DNA from: Uloborus plumipes
Taxonomy: Eukaryota > Arthropoda > Arachnida > Araneae > Uloboridae
NCBI GenBank assembly: GCA_038373865.1
Contig: JAXGGA010003078.1
Coordinates: 1-64,000, forward strand
Direction: 5' to 3'
Length of the DNA stretch: 64,000 nt
Part shown: positions 1 to 11,364 of the stretch, one piece after another
Numbering within the stretch: position 1 is the first letter of the stretch
Layout of the letters: every line of letters begins with the position of its first letter
Translations under genes and position numbers: made by a program
Notes under the pieces: model-generated
The model's input: the letters and a program-made list of their open reading frames with translations, nothing else
The model's database searches: none
What the model was told of the DNA's origin: nothing

Positions 1-1513
1 CGGCATTCTAGCATCTGATCAATATTCTCTTGAATATCTGAAACTGAAAATCATGTCAAAAATACCTTTATAACACTTAAAGCTGATTTCTAAAAGTAAA
101 ATATACCCTCTCATCAGATGAAATGGACAGATAAAAAGTAAATAAACGAGTAAATAAAGTTTTGTCGCACCTTTTAAAGAATGTAACTGTTATAGTTCTT
201 CCGTAGAAAAATTTCACAATAGTTTTCAAAAGAAAAAAAATTAATAAATAAAATAAAAAAGCACAACGAACATCAAAACACATTTTATCAAAGGAAGAAA
301 AAAAACCTCGTTCGTTAATAAAATGTCTCGAATTTTATTTTTAATCCGTTGCCAGTTGTTAAATATAAATAAAGAATAAAATGCTCTCGTGAATGAAAAA
401 TTTTTGTAAACAAAAAAAATCGTCTGCCAAGAAAAAAATAATAATAAATTAAACAAAAAAAAAGAATAAATAAACAAAAAATCGTCCGCCCAGTCAGTCA
501 TTTTTTTTCTGAGCCTGCATTTCCGCCATGTTTGCGGAGTCGGAATCAGAGTCCTCACACAAGATTTTTCAGAATTTTTTTTTTTACATACATTTTTTAT
601 CAAAACCGTTTTCTTACAAAGTTAGTTTGAAGGAAATCCGCCTTTAAGTTCAGAATCAACATTGAATTTAAATTTCCCAGTAGGGGCTCATGTTAAAAAT
701 TTTTCTGAACGGTTCATCATTGAACGAAAAATGGTTCAAATTGAAAAGTGAAATATGGGAATGAGTCTCTCCGAGATCTTTCGAGCAAAAAAAAAGATTA
801 TTCAATTCGGACGGTTCACTTAAAAGTTATTAGGTGGAGAAAGGTTGCTTGAACGGTTCAATGCTGAACGAAAAAATGTTCAAATTGAAATTTTAAATAC
901 GGTAATGAAGTATCCTTGCTGAGATCCTTGGAACAAAGAAAAAGTTTATTTAAATCGGACTGTTCACTCAAAAGTTATTAGGGGTGACAGCTTGCTTGAG
1001 CGGTTTAATGTTGAACGAAAAACTGTTCAAATCGGAAATGTAAATACGGGAATGAAGTATCCTTGAAAAGATCTTTCGAATAAAAAAAAGTTTGTTCAAA
1101 TCGGATTGTTAACTAAAAAGTTAATATCGCGGGACAGGTTGTTTGAACGGCTCAAAGTTGAACCAAAAATTATTCAAATCGAAACATCAAACATGGGAAT
1201 GAGCTGTATTTGCTGAGATCTTTCCAACAAAAAAAAGTTCGTTCAAATCGGAATGTTCATTCAAAAGTTATTAGGGGGGGGGGGGGACAGACAAACAGAC
1301 CGATCGACATACACACAAATTCCCCATCTCAATACCCTACTTTCAAATTTTTAATTTTTCGATATTAATTTCTTTTTTTTTTTTTTTTTGTTTCTTTTTG
1401 ACTTTGTTTTGGACTTGGCGATATTTTTTGTACTTGGCGATTTTTTTTTAGATGCATGAAGCCACTTTTAATACTTTTTTCGTCTCTTTTATTTTTAACG
1501 GGAAAGTAGGCTA
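1..1513 (+). repeat. Dispersed repeat, copy A (cut by the window start)
   Basis: Reads as the reverse complement of 17069-18704 along its whole length. For example, the first 100 bases match the reverse complement of about 18560-18680, and the end at 1498-1513 is ACGGGAAAGTAGGCTA. The other copy shows this 16-mer at both ends in inverted orientation. The outer left end lies before base 1. It contains an internal ~146 bp tandem repeat (707-1290), a poly-G at 1266 and T-runs. ORFs inside are short, low-complexity and not conserved between copies, so no gene is called. It behaves like a non-autonomous DNA element; the superfamily is unknown. Confidence 0.8.
707..1290 (+). repeat. Internal tandem repeat, ~146 bp x 4, inside copy A
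   Basis: The marker GAACGGTTCA and variants begin at 707, 851, 998 and 1145, giving a period of about 145-147 bp. Each unit runs through a GAACGAAAAA...GTTCAAAT segment, a GAGATCTTTC-like segment and AAAAGTTATTAGG. The same array is present inverted at about 17370-17960. Units are clearly diverged from one another. Confidence 0.75.
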
Positions 1514-2664
1514 AAAATTATGTCGAACAGTTTACAGGTTAAAATGTTTCATTAAATACCTATTGTGTTTGTGTTATTCACATACTTATTGTGTTATTCA
1601 CATACCCGTTGTGTCATCTACGTGTCTTTTTTTATCATTCACATGCTTATAAAAAAATAAAGTGCAAAAATACAATAAAATACAAACATTTAAGCTCTGC
1701 TGATATTCTATTTTAATTATGCAGCTTATAAAGTGCTTTGCTGATTTTTTTCAGAATTTTAATTTTAAATTAATTTTTTAAAATCTATATGTTAGAAATA
1801 TTCCCGTATTTGTAGAATGACCCTTATACACACGCACGCACAAAGTATAACAAAGAGTGGGAAAGTTTTTAAAGAAGGGGAAATTAGTGTTTTTAACACT
1901 GAAAAAGAAAAATATCTACTAAATCTTTTGTCAAATGCATTTTTACTTTTTTTCACCTCCGATACTTAATATTATCTGACTGGCATTGATTTGGAATCAA
2001 AATTGGCATTAGAATCATAAGAACTAAATTTTCTTAAAAGAAGAAGGAATAAAATTTTTGGGAAGGGGAAACTTATCAATCTGTCGAATGAAGTTCCAGT
2101 TTTACCGAATGATAAAATACATGCATACACACCTGTCGTACATGTATAACATTTTGTGAAAAAAAAAAAAACATTAGGAATATTTTAATAAAACAATTCT
2201 AAAAACTAAAAAGAGCAAATAATCTCTATGTTGCAATATTGTCTTCAAATTGCCGAATCGTCAGAAAAATGTGCCGAATACGAAAATTATTGGGAGGTCA
2301 CGGTGACCTCCCGTGACCTCCCATCGGGGTGATCGTAGCGCCACTAAGTAATGCTAAAAATAAACTAAGCATAAAATGTTACGATAATAACTAATATGCC
2401 TACATTAGTTGCCTTAGAAAGTTCCATAATGGCCACAAGATACTATATTCTTTTATCCCCCGACGATAGAGGAGTGACTGAGTGTAACTTAATAAGATTT
2501 ATTGGAGCCTCATCCCACTAATTCTTACCAAGCACTCTCTTCTAGTGCATGCAATAAACCGCCAGCTCTGCCATGTCATCCAGATACTGCAGTTTCATCC
2601 TCCGGAGTCATCAGTCTGGCTTAGACAGTAACCGAGCTGAAGACATAAGATTTCTTAAAGAAGC
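1514..2664. other. AT-rich stretch without a gene
   Basis: No coding region is supported. It holds a short decayed repeat of TTGTGTTATTCACATAC (1563-1620), poly-A/T runs and the 21-base palindrome at 2292-2312 described separately. 2490-2664 is less AT-rich and leads into the 122 bp satellite; its last part, from about 2640, already resembles the satellite edge. Confidence 0.5.
2292..2312. promoter_or_regulatory. GGTCAnnnTGACC palindrome (IR3 half-sites)
   Basis: GGGAGGTCACGGTGACCTCC is a near-perfect palindrome containing two AGGTCA half-sites inverted with 3 bp spacing. This arrangement is recognised by steroid/ERR-type nuclear receptors. A second perfect copy with a different centre lies at 22617-22635 inside a hAT MITE. 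Function is not shown; it may simply be repeat-derived. Confidence 0.3.
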
Positions 2665-4735
2665 TAAGAGCAACAAGCAAACTCATAGCTAATGTAAAAT
2701 TCGTACACCAACGAGAGACCACAGAAGTGGTGTGGTTCAACTCGTAACTTGAAGGCAAAGCTTGGATATTAAGCAGTAAGTCATCCTAAGAGCAAGAAGC
2801 AAACTTGTAGCTAATGTAAAATTCGCACACCAACGAGAGACCACAGCAGTGGTGTGGTTCAACTCGTAACTTGAAGGCAAAGCTTGGATATTAAGCAGTA
2901 AGTCATCCTAAGAGCAAGAAGCAAACTTGTAGCTAATGTAAAATTCGTACACCAACGAGAGACCACAGCAGTGGTGTGGTTCAACTCGCAACTTGAAGGC
3001 AAAGCTTGGATATTAAGCAGTAAGTCATCCTAAGAGCAAGAAGCAAACTTGTAGCTAATGTAAAATTCGTACACCAACGAGAGACCACAGCAGTGGTGTG
3101 GTTCAACTCGCAACTTGAAGGCAAAGCTTGGATATTAAGCAGTAAGTCATCCTAAGAGCAAGAAGCAAACTTGTAGCTAATGTAAAATTCGCACACCAAC
3201 GAGAGACCACAGCAGTGGTGTGGTTCAACTCGTAACTTGAAGGCAAAGCTTGGATATTAAGCAGTAAGTCATCCTAAGAGCAAGAAGCAAACTTGTAGCT
3301 AAGGTAAAACTCGTACACCAACGAGAGACCACAGCAGTGGTGTGGTTCAACTCGTAACTTGAAGGCAAAGCTTGGATATTAAGCAGTAAGTCATCCTAAG
3401 AGCAAGAAGCAAACTTGTAGCTAATGTAAAATTCGTACACCAACGAGAGACCACAGCAGTGGTGTGGTTCAACTCGCAACTTGAAGGCAAATCTTGGATA
3501 TTAAGCAGTAAGTCATCCTAAGAGCAAGAAGCAAACTTGTAGCTAATGTAAAATTCGTACACCAACGAGAGACCACAGCAGTGGTGTGGTTCAACTCGTA
3601 ACTTGAAGGCAAAGCTTGGATATTAAGCAGTAAGTCATCCTAAGAGCAAGAAGCAAACTTGTAGCTAATGTAAAATTCGTACACCAACGAGAGACCACAG
3701 CAGTGGTGTGGTTCAACTCGCAACTTGAAAGCAAAGCTTGGATATTAAGCAGTAAGTCATCCTAAGAGCAAGAAGCAAACTTGTAGCTAATGTAAAATTC
3801 GTACACCAACGAGAAACCACAGCAGTGGTGTGGTTCAACTCGTAACTTGAAGGCAAAGCTTGGATATTAAGCAGTAAGTCATCCTAAGAGCAAGAAGCAA
3901 ACTTGTAGCTAATGTAAAATTCGTACACCAACGAGAGACCACAGCAGTGGTGTGGTTCAACTCGCAACTTGAAGGCAAAGCTTGGATATTAAGCAGTAAG
4001 TCATCCTAAGAGCAAGAAGCAAACTTGTAGCTAAGGTAAAATTCGCACACCAACGAGAGACCACAGCAGTGGTGTGGTTCAACTCGCAACTTGAAGGCAA
4101 AGCTTGGATATTAAGCAGTAAGTCATCCTAAGAGCAAGAAGCAAACTTGTAGCTAAGATAAAATTCGTACACCAACGAGAGACCACAGCAGTGGTGTGGT
4201 TCAACTCGTAACTTGAAGGCAAAGCTTGGATATTAAGCAGTAAGTCATCCTAAGAGCAAGAAGCAAACTTGTAGCTAATGTAAAATTCGTACACCAACGA
4301 GAGACCACAGCAGTGGTGTGGTTCAACTCGCAACTTGAAGGCAAAGCTTGGATATTAAGCAGTAAGTCATCCTAAGAGCAAGAAGCAAACTTGTAGCTAA
4401 TGTAAAATTCGTACACCAACGAGAGACCACAGCAGTGGTGTGGTTCAACTCGTAACTTGAAGGCAAAGCTTGAATATTAAGCAGTAAGTCATCCTAAGAG
4501 CAAGAAGCTAACTTGTAGCTAATGTAAAATTCGTACACCAACGAGAGACCACAGCAGTGGTGTGGTTCAACTCGTAACTTGAAGGCAAAGCTTGGATATT
4601 AAGCAGTAAGTCATCCTAAGAGCAAGAAGCAAACTTGTAGCTAATGTAAAATTCGTACACCAACGAGAGACCACAGCAGTGGTGTGGTTCAACTCGTAAC
4701 TTGAAGGCAAAGCTTGGATATTAAGCAGTAAGTCA
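2665..4735 (+). repeat. 122 bp satellite array, ~17 units
   Basis: Unit starts (TAAGAGCAAGAAGCAAAC) recur every 122 bp; for example, the TCGTACACCAACGAG segment starts at 2701, 2823, 2945 and 3067. 2071 bp divided by 122 is 17 units. Units are near-identical; the differences are single bases such as CGTACACC/CGCACACC and CTCGTAAC/CTCGCAAC that recur in several units. Each unit contains a small hairpin, CCACAGCAGTGGTGTGG. The period is not a multiple of 3, so there is no through-reading frame. The first unit is the most diverged; the array ends abruptly at AAGTCA|GCTCCCC. Confidence 0.95.
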
Positions 4736-4910
4736 GCTCCCCAAAGCCTGCTGCCGTCTCCTCTGGGTGTGCTAATTTTACATAGCAAACCAGTTTTTTG
4801 GCAATCTTATAATTTTTAAAATATCTTCTGCTTCCAGCTCGATTACTTTTCATTCCAGAAAGATGAGTGTGTTATTAGAACGAAACTGCAGTACCTGGAT
4901 GGAACAACCT

Positions 4911-6273
4911 AATGCCCCTGTAGAGGGGAGCTGACTTATCCGACATTTTGGTTCCAAAAAGACGCATGTGGCATGCGGTTCCACTAGTATCTGTACGAAA
5001 ACCGCGTTAAAGAAAACTGGTGGCTCAACTTCAAATGGCTGACTTTATTGAAGTTTAACTGTTCCAACTAAAATGAGGATATTTCATTCATTTAAATTGC
5101 AGAAGACAACAAATATGAAAATGGGTTTATGTGCGAGAAATATTTAATTATAAGCTAGTGTTTAATTTGAGAATTCAGATATCTTACTTGATTTACTCAA
5201 TGTGGCTTATTTTGACGACGTAGTTACATACCATTGATTAAAATAACGAATATCCAAACACTTTGATTGAGGTTGGATCCAAAGCCGTCTTGGAACCAAA
5301 ATGTCGGATAAATCGGCCTGTCCTCTAAAAGAGTTCTAGAACAACCGAGCTAGCAGTGTAACAATCTAATGCCCCTGTAGAGGGAAGCTGACTTATCCGA
5401 CATTTTGGTTCCAAAAAGACGCATGTGGCATGCGGTTCCACTTGTATCTGTACGAAAACCGCGTTAAAGAAAACTGGTGGCTCAACTTCAAATGGCTGAC
5501 TTTATTGAAGTTTAACTGTTCCAACTAAAATGAGGATATTTCATTCATTTAAATTGCAGAAGACAACAAATATGAAAATGGGTTTATGTGCGGGAAATAT
5601 TTAATTATAAGCTAGTGTTTAATTTGAGAATTCAGATATCTTACTTGATTTACTCAATGTGGCTTATTTTGACGACGTAGTTACATACCATTGATTAAAA
5701 TAACGAATATCCAAACACTTTGATTGAGGTTGGATCCAAAGCCGTCTTGGAACCAAAATGTCGGATAAATCGGCCTGTCCTCTAAAAGAGTTCTAGAACA
5801 ACCGAGCTAGCAGTGTAACAATCTAATGCCCCTGTAGAGGGAAGCTGACTTATCCGACATTTTGGTTCCAAAAAGACGCATGTGGCATGCGGTTCCACTT
5901 GTATCTGTACGAAAACCGCGTTAAAGAAAACTGGTGGCTCAACTTCAGATGGCTGACTTTATTGAAGTTTAACTGTTCCAACTAAAATGAGGATATTTCA
6001 TTCATTTAAATTGCAGAAGACAACAAATATGAAAATGGGTTTATTTGCGGGAAATATTTAATTATAAGCTAGTGTTTATTTTGAGAATTCAGTTATCTTA
6101 CTTTATTTACTCAATGCGGCGTATTTTGACGACGTAGTTACATACCATTGATTAAAATAACGAATATCCAAACACTTTGATTGAGGTTGGATCCAAAGCC
6201 GTCTTGGAACCAAAATGTCGGATAGATCGGCCTGCCCTCTAAAAGAGTTCTAGAACAACCGAGCTAGCAGTGT
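4911..6273 (+). repeat. MITE-like element in three tandem copies (457 bp period)
   Basis: AATGCCCCTGTAGAGG starts at 4911, 5368 and 5825, so the period is exactly 457 bp twice. Within each unit CTTATCCGACATTTTGG near the start is mirrored by CCAAAATGTCGGATAA near the end, giving inverted termini of about 25 bp around a ~370 bp AT-rich body. Each unit ends with GAGCTAGCAGTGTA. The third copy is the most diverged. It looks like a short inverted-repeat transposon that became amplified as a tandem array. No coding capacity. Confidence 0.9.
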
Positions 6274-7132
6274 ACTTCATCTAGGTCTCCTTTAGTCCTG
6301 TCTTAGGAGCACACTGCTTAACTTCCTTCAAGATTTTTCAGCCGTTAACAATAGTTTGCATTGTTGGAAACAATTTGCTACAGTTTAGCTCTTACTGAAA
6401 TGCATGCCTTTATTTATTTTAAGGTTTTTTTGTTGCAAAATAAATAATAAGATATATAACTTCAACAATAGGAAGTACAACGTTGAGGACGCACGAACTA
6501 GAGACTGAGTGCATAGACGTGTTTTGTTATTTCAACCCAATAATGCCTAGCGTCCCTTTTTAGGGACGGTCCAAAAAAGGGTCTGAATTTCTCCAAAATG
6601 AACATATCAACCAAATAATAGAGTTCACCTTAGTATCTTGGTGTTGTTTCGATTCGTTATTAACAGATTGCAGCACATAACCATTGTGAAGTGTGTTCTG
6701 TAGCAGTGTTAATATGATCTTTATCAAAAATGACGTCGTTCACAAATTCAAGAAAAAAAGTTAAGTTTTTAAAGTTATTCAAAGCTTCCCAGTTTATGTT
6801 AATTGCTGATTTTATTTCTTCTTCTAAAATGTCCTTTTAAATATTATACCGCAGGTATAAACAAAATTCAGCAAAAAAAGTATGTACCCTCTGGGGTCTA
6901 TCATAACTTTTAAGGGACGATTTTTCTTTCCTTAATAAAAAAAAAAATATTTTTTGCATAATATTTTTTTGATTATTTTTCCTGTCCATTAAACACTGTT
7001 TGTAACTAGTATACAAAATATCTTTGGAAAACAAATGTCAGGCATTAATGGGTTAAGGAACTCATTTACAACACAAAAATGTGTAAGTAAAAAGAGTAGG
7101 GGATGAAAAAATCATTCCAGAGAAGTCTAACT
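6274..7132. other. AT-rich spacer without a gene
   Basis: Between the 457 bp triplication and the 209 bp satellite. No supported coding region; the longest open stretch (6837-7034, minus) is low-complexity F/K-rich sequence. Nothing else recognised. Confidence 0.4.
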
Positions 7133-9584
7133 CACCCTACTTTATTGCTCTGAAAAAAGAGGTTTATCGAAACCTCGAAACACATGTCGGCAATCAGATG
7201 CTAATATGCACTTCATCTATGTTGACCTTTATTACTTTGTTTCACAAAGGTATTCATTCATTTAATTGATACATAGGTGCTTCTTTCTTCATTCGTTTTA
7301 CCACCTCACAAATTTTAACAGTAAAAGTTGCGGTAAGACCCTACTTTGTTGCTCTGAAGAAAAGGTTTTATCGAAACCTCAAAACTTGTGTCTGCAATCA
7401 GATGCTGATTTGCGCTTTATCTATGTCGCTTTACCCTCTATTACTTTGTTGCATAAAGGTATTCATTCACTTAATAGATACATAGTTGCTTCTTTTTCCA
7501 TTCGTTCAGAACCCTCACATATTTTAACAATGAAAGTTACGGTAACAACCTACTTTGTTGCTCTGAAGAAAGGGTTTTATCGAAACCTCAAAACTTGTGT
7601 CTGCAATCAGATGCTGATTTGCGCTTTATCTATGTCGCTTTACCCTCTATTACTTTGTTGTATAAAGGTATTCATTCACTTAATAGATACATAGCTGCTT
7701 CTTTTTCCATTCTTTCAGAACCCTCACATATTTTAACAGTGAAAGTTACGGTAACAACCTACTTTGTTGCTCTGAAGAAAGGGTTTTATCGAAACCTCAA
7801 AACTTGTGTCTGCAATCAGATGCTGATTTGCGCTTTATCTATGTCGCTTTACCCTCTATTACTTTGTTGCATAAAGGTATTCATTCACTTAATAGATACA
7901 TAGCTGCTTCTTTTTCCATTCGTTCAGAACCCTCACATATTTTAACAGTGAAAGTTACGGTAACAACCTACTTTGTTGCTCTGAAGAAAGGGTTTTATCG
8001 AAACCTCAAAACTTGTGTCTGCAATCAGATGCTGATTTGCGCTTTATCTATGTCGCTTTACCCTCTATTACTTTGTTGCATAAAGGTATTCATTCACTTA
8101 ATAGATACATAGCTGCTTCTTTTTCCATTCGTTCAGAACCCTCACATATTTTAACAGTGAAAGTTACGGTAACAACCTACTTTGTTGCTCTGAAGAAAGG
8201 GTTTTATCGAAACCTCAAAACTTGTGTCTGCAATCAGATGCTGATTTGCGCTTTATCTATGTCGCTTTACCCTCTATTACTTTGTTGCATAAAGGTATTC
8301 ATTCACTTAATAGATACATAGCTGCTTCTTTTTCCATTCGTTCAGAACCCTCACATATTTTAACAGTGAAAGTTACGGTAACAACCTACTTTGTTGCTCT
8401 GAAGAAAGGGTTTTATCGAAACCTCAAAACTTGTGTCTGCAATCAGATGCTGATTTGCGCTTTATCTATGTCGCTTTACCCTCTATTACTTTGTTGCATA
8501 AAGGTATTCATTCACTTAATAGATACATAGCTGCTTCTTTTTCCATTCGTTCAGAACCCTCACATATTTTAACAGTGAAAGTTACGGTAACAACCTACTT
8601 TGTTGCTCTGAAGAAAGGGTTTTATCCGAAACCTCAAAACTTGTGTCCGCAATCAGATGCTGATTTGCGCTTTATCTATGTCGCTTTACCCTCTATTACT
8701 TTGTTGCATAAAGGTATTCATTCACTTAATAGATACATAGCTGCTTCTTTTTCCATTCGTTCAGAACCCTCACATATTTTAACAGTGAAAGTTACGGTAA
8801 CAACCTACTTTGTTGCTCTGAAGAAAGGGTTTTATCGAAACCTCAAAACTTGTGTCTGCAATCAGATGCTGATTTGCGCTTTATCTATGTCGCTTTACCC
8901 TCTATTACTTTGTTGCATAAAGGTATTCATTCACTTAATAGATACATAGCTGCTTCTTTTTCCATTCGTTCAGAACCCTCACATATTTTAACAGTGAAAG
9001 TTACGGTAACAACCTACTTTGTTGCTCTGAAGAAAGGGTTTTATCCGAAACCTCAAAACTTGTGTCTGCAATCAGATGCTGATTTGCGCTTTATCTATGT
9101 CGCTTTACCCTCTATTACTTTGTTGCATAAAGGTATTCATTCACTTAATAGATACATAGCTGCTTCTTTTTCCATTCGTTCAGAACCCTCACATATTTTA
9201 ACAGTGAAAGTTACGGTAACAACCTACTTTGTTGCTCTGAAGAAATTGTTTTATCGAAACCTCAAAACTTGTGTCTGCAATCAGATGCTGATTTGCGCTT
9301 TATCTATGTCGCTTTACCCTCTATTACTTTGTTGCATAAAGGTATTCATTCACTTAATAGATACATAGCTGCTTCTTTTTCCATTCGTTCAGAACCCCTC
9401 ACATATTATAAACATGCTGAAAGTTTACGGTAACAACCTACATTTGTTGCTTCTCTGAAGAAATGTTTTATCGAAACCTCAAAACTTGTGTCTGCAATCA
9501 GATGCTGATTTGCGCTTTATCTATGTCGCTTTACCCTCTATTACTTTGTTGCATAAAGGTATTCATTCACTTAATAGATACATA
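7133..9584 (+). repeat. 209 bp satellite array, left block (~12 units)
   Basis: The unit begins around GCTGCTTCTTTTTCCATTCG and includes TACGGTAACAACCTAC and CAATCAGATGCTG; markers recur every 209 bp (7595, 7804, 8013, 8222, 8431). The first unit (7133-7340) is a diverged variant with GAAACACATGTCGGCAATC. Two units carry one extra C (TTATCCGAAACC near 8627 and 9046) and are 210 bp. The last unit before the insertion (9390-9470) has several small insertions. The repeated ~102-codon open frames are a by-product of a unit length that is not a multiple of three, not genes. Confidence 0.95.
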
Positions 9585-10319
9585 TAGTCTGGGAGCAACT
9601 GGTTTTCCGTGCGCTTTTTGTGATACAATTATGACAGTTGGTTTTTCTGAAAGGTATTGGCACCAGAAATACGAATTCGGATGTTGCCACCCCCAAAAAT
9701 AGTGCAGGGGGGCGTAAGGGGGGGGCAAAGTTTTTTCACTAAAACAATTATATCTGCATTATTTCATGCCTTACAACCAGTTTTCAAAGCGTAAAATTCT
9801 TAAATCCACTTAATAATAACATTATAATGCATAAAAAGCTGAATTCAAATTGCTGACACGCGTTTCGGAGCTATTAAGAGCTCCTTTTTCAGTGTATAAG
9901 ATGAGAGCTTATGAATGAAAATTCATCCGGCTGAAGGTGTTTTTTTCATTGAATAGAGGTGCCTTGTTATCAAGCCCATTATTTGGACAACCAAGAGGGG
10001 GGGGGGCGCCTCTCCCCCCTTTTAAAACATAAAATGCAAATGCACATTTGTGTACGTATTTATCCTTCATCACATAGTATACACTGAATTTGCACTTTTG
10101 CCCGGGACTAATTGCCCCCCTCGAGGGGTGGTGGGAGGGGGGTTGAAAATTAATGTTTTTATTTATTTATTTATTTATTTATTTTTTTGATCAGGGAGAG
10201 GGGTTCAATTTCCCCCGCTAATCTGATAACTTGTTCCTCTTAAATAGCAATTTTTTTCCGTCATTTTTCGCCCACCACAATTTTTCGTAGCTTAAGTATT
10301 TGCACAGCAGTGCAGACAT

Positions 10320-10668
10320 TTACTTTTTTTGCATGAGGATTTTACCAGTTCTAGAATCGCCTGTGGAGCAGGTTCCATTCTGGTCATCTGGGGAACAAAT
10401 CTGCTGTCTTGCATTTCCCAACCATAACCAGCCCATGGCTATGGAATATTCTGACATGCAATGACATCATTTTGCCATATCATGGCCTGATAATGTGCTC
10501 TCATGATGGCATAGTGAAGAGCTGACTGTGTTGGTGGCATTTTCTCTGATTTGGCAATTTTCTTTTAAAATAACATGAACCGAACAGAGCCAAAATCTGA
10601 TTTAGAACAGTTTGGCAGGTAAATTTTGCAAACAAACTGTTTTAATGCACCAAAAATATACGCCATGT
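10320..10668 (-). pseudogene. Inverted second copy of the HAFTGCDT-protein fragment
   Basis: Reverse complement of about 10916-11250: it encodes the same KIYLPNCSKSD segment and continues through the WQNDVIACQN-like and APQAILELVK-like segments. It is the left-arm partner of the pseudogene at 10750-11364. Substitutions and the loss of the cysteine tail (left-arm deletion) make it non-functional. Confidence 0.6.
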
Positions 10669-10749
10669 TATACTCCAGAACAGCGTGCATAATAGGGAGC
10701 GGTATAAGAAAAAAGAAGATTGCTCTCAAACCAATATATAATGCTTTAG

Positions 10750-11364
10750 GAGAACGTAAAATCTTTGCCTGGCTTTCATGCATTTACTGGATGTGACACT
10801 ATAGGAGCGTTTGCTGGAAAAGGTAAACTCTCCTATTGGAAAGCCTTACAGCAGTTTGATAAAAATATTTTGCAAACTTTTGTAAATTTAGAAATTAATT
10901 CTACACCATTTGAAGATATTTTTAGTGCATTAGAACAGTTTGTTTACAAAATCTACCTGCCAAACTGTTCTAAATCAGATGTTGGGACTGCTCCGTTCAT
11001 GTTATTTCAAAAGAAAATTGCTGAATCAGAGAAGATGCCACCAACACAATCAGCTCTTTGCTATGCTATCATGAGAGCACATTATCAGGCCATGATATGG
11101 CAAAATGATGTCATTGCATGTCAGAATATTCCATAGCCATGGGCTGGTTATGGTTGGGAAATGCAAGACAGCAGATTTGTTCCCCAGATGACCAGAATGG
11201 AACCTGCTCCACAGGCGATTCTAGAACTGGTAAAAGGCTCATGCAAAAAAAGTAAATGTTCTACACTGCTGTGCAAATGCAGACGTAACGGATTTTCATG
11301 TACATGTACGAACATGAGTGAATGTTTGGATGTAGATGATGAAAATCACTGTTTTAACTGGTAA
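10750..11364 (+). pseudogene. C-terminal fragment of a transposon-associated protein (GFHAFTGCDT type)
   Basis: The open frame starts after a TAG at 10747, with no convincing start codon, and reads SLPGFHAFTGCDTIGAFAGK. An in-frame TAG at 11134-11136 interrupts it in a PWAGYGW segment, and it then continues in the same frame to 11364. The tail is cysteine-rich (CKKSKCSTLLCKCRRNGFSC, followed by CTCTNMSEC), a probable zinc-binding knuckle. From memory, proteins with HAFTGCDT, a later YQAxIW segment and a CxC tail are abundant uncharacterised multicopy, transposon-like genes in insects, cnidarians and other animals; I do not know their formal superfamily. It lies in the loop and right arm of the foldback element. 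10320-10668 on the minus strand is an inverted second copy of its middle part. It is truncated at the N-terminus and inactive. Confidence is high that it is a fragment of that family, low on function. Confidence 0.65.

Noticed and set aside
2665..4735. CRISPR array or 5S rDNA cluster
   Set aside because: The whole 122 bp unit is conserved with no variable spacers, and the unit does not contain the 5S internal control region or 5S-like sequence; the genome is animal.
7266..9702. Series of ~102-172 codon open frames (MCLQSDADLRFIYVALP...)
   Set aside because: They are translations of the 209 bp satellite; the unit is not a multiple of 3, so the same frame pair is simply re-read, and length changes follow the single inserted C.
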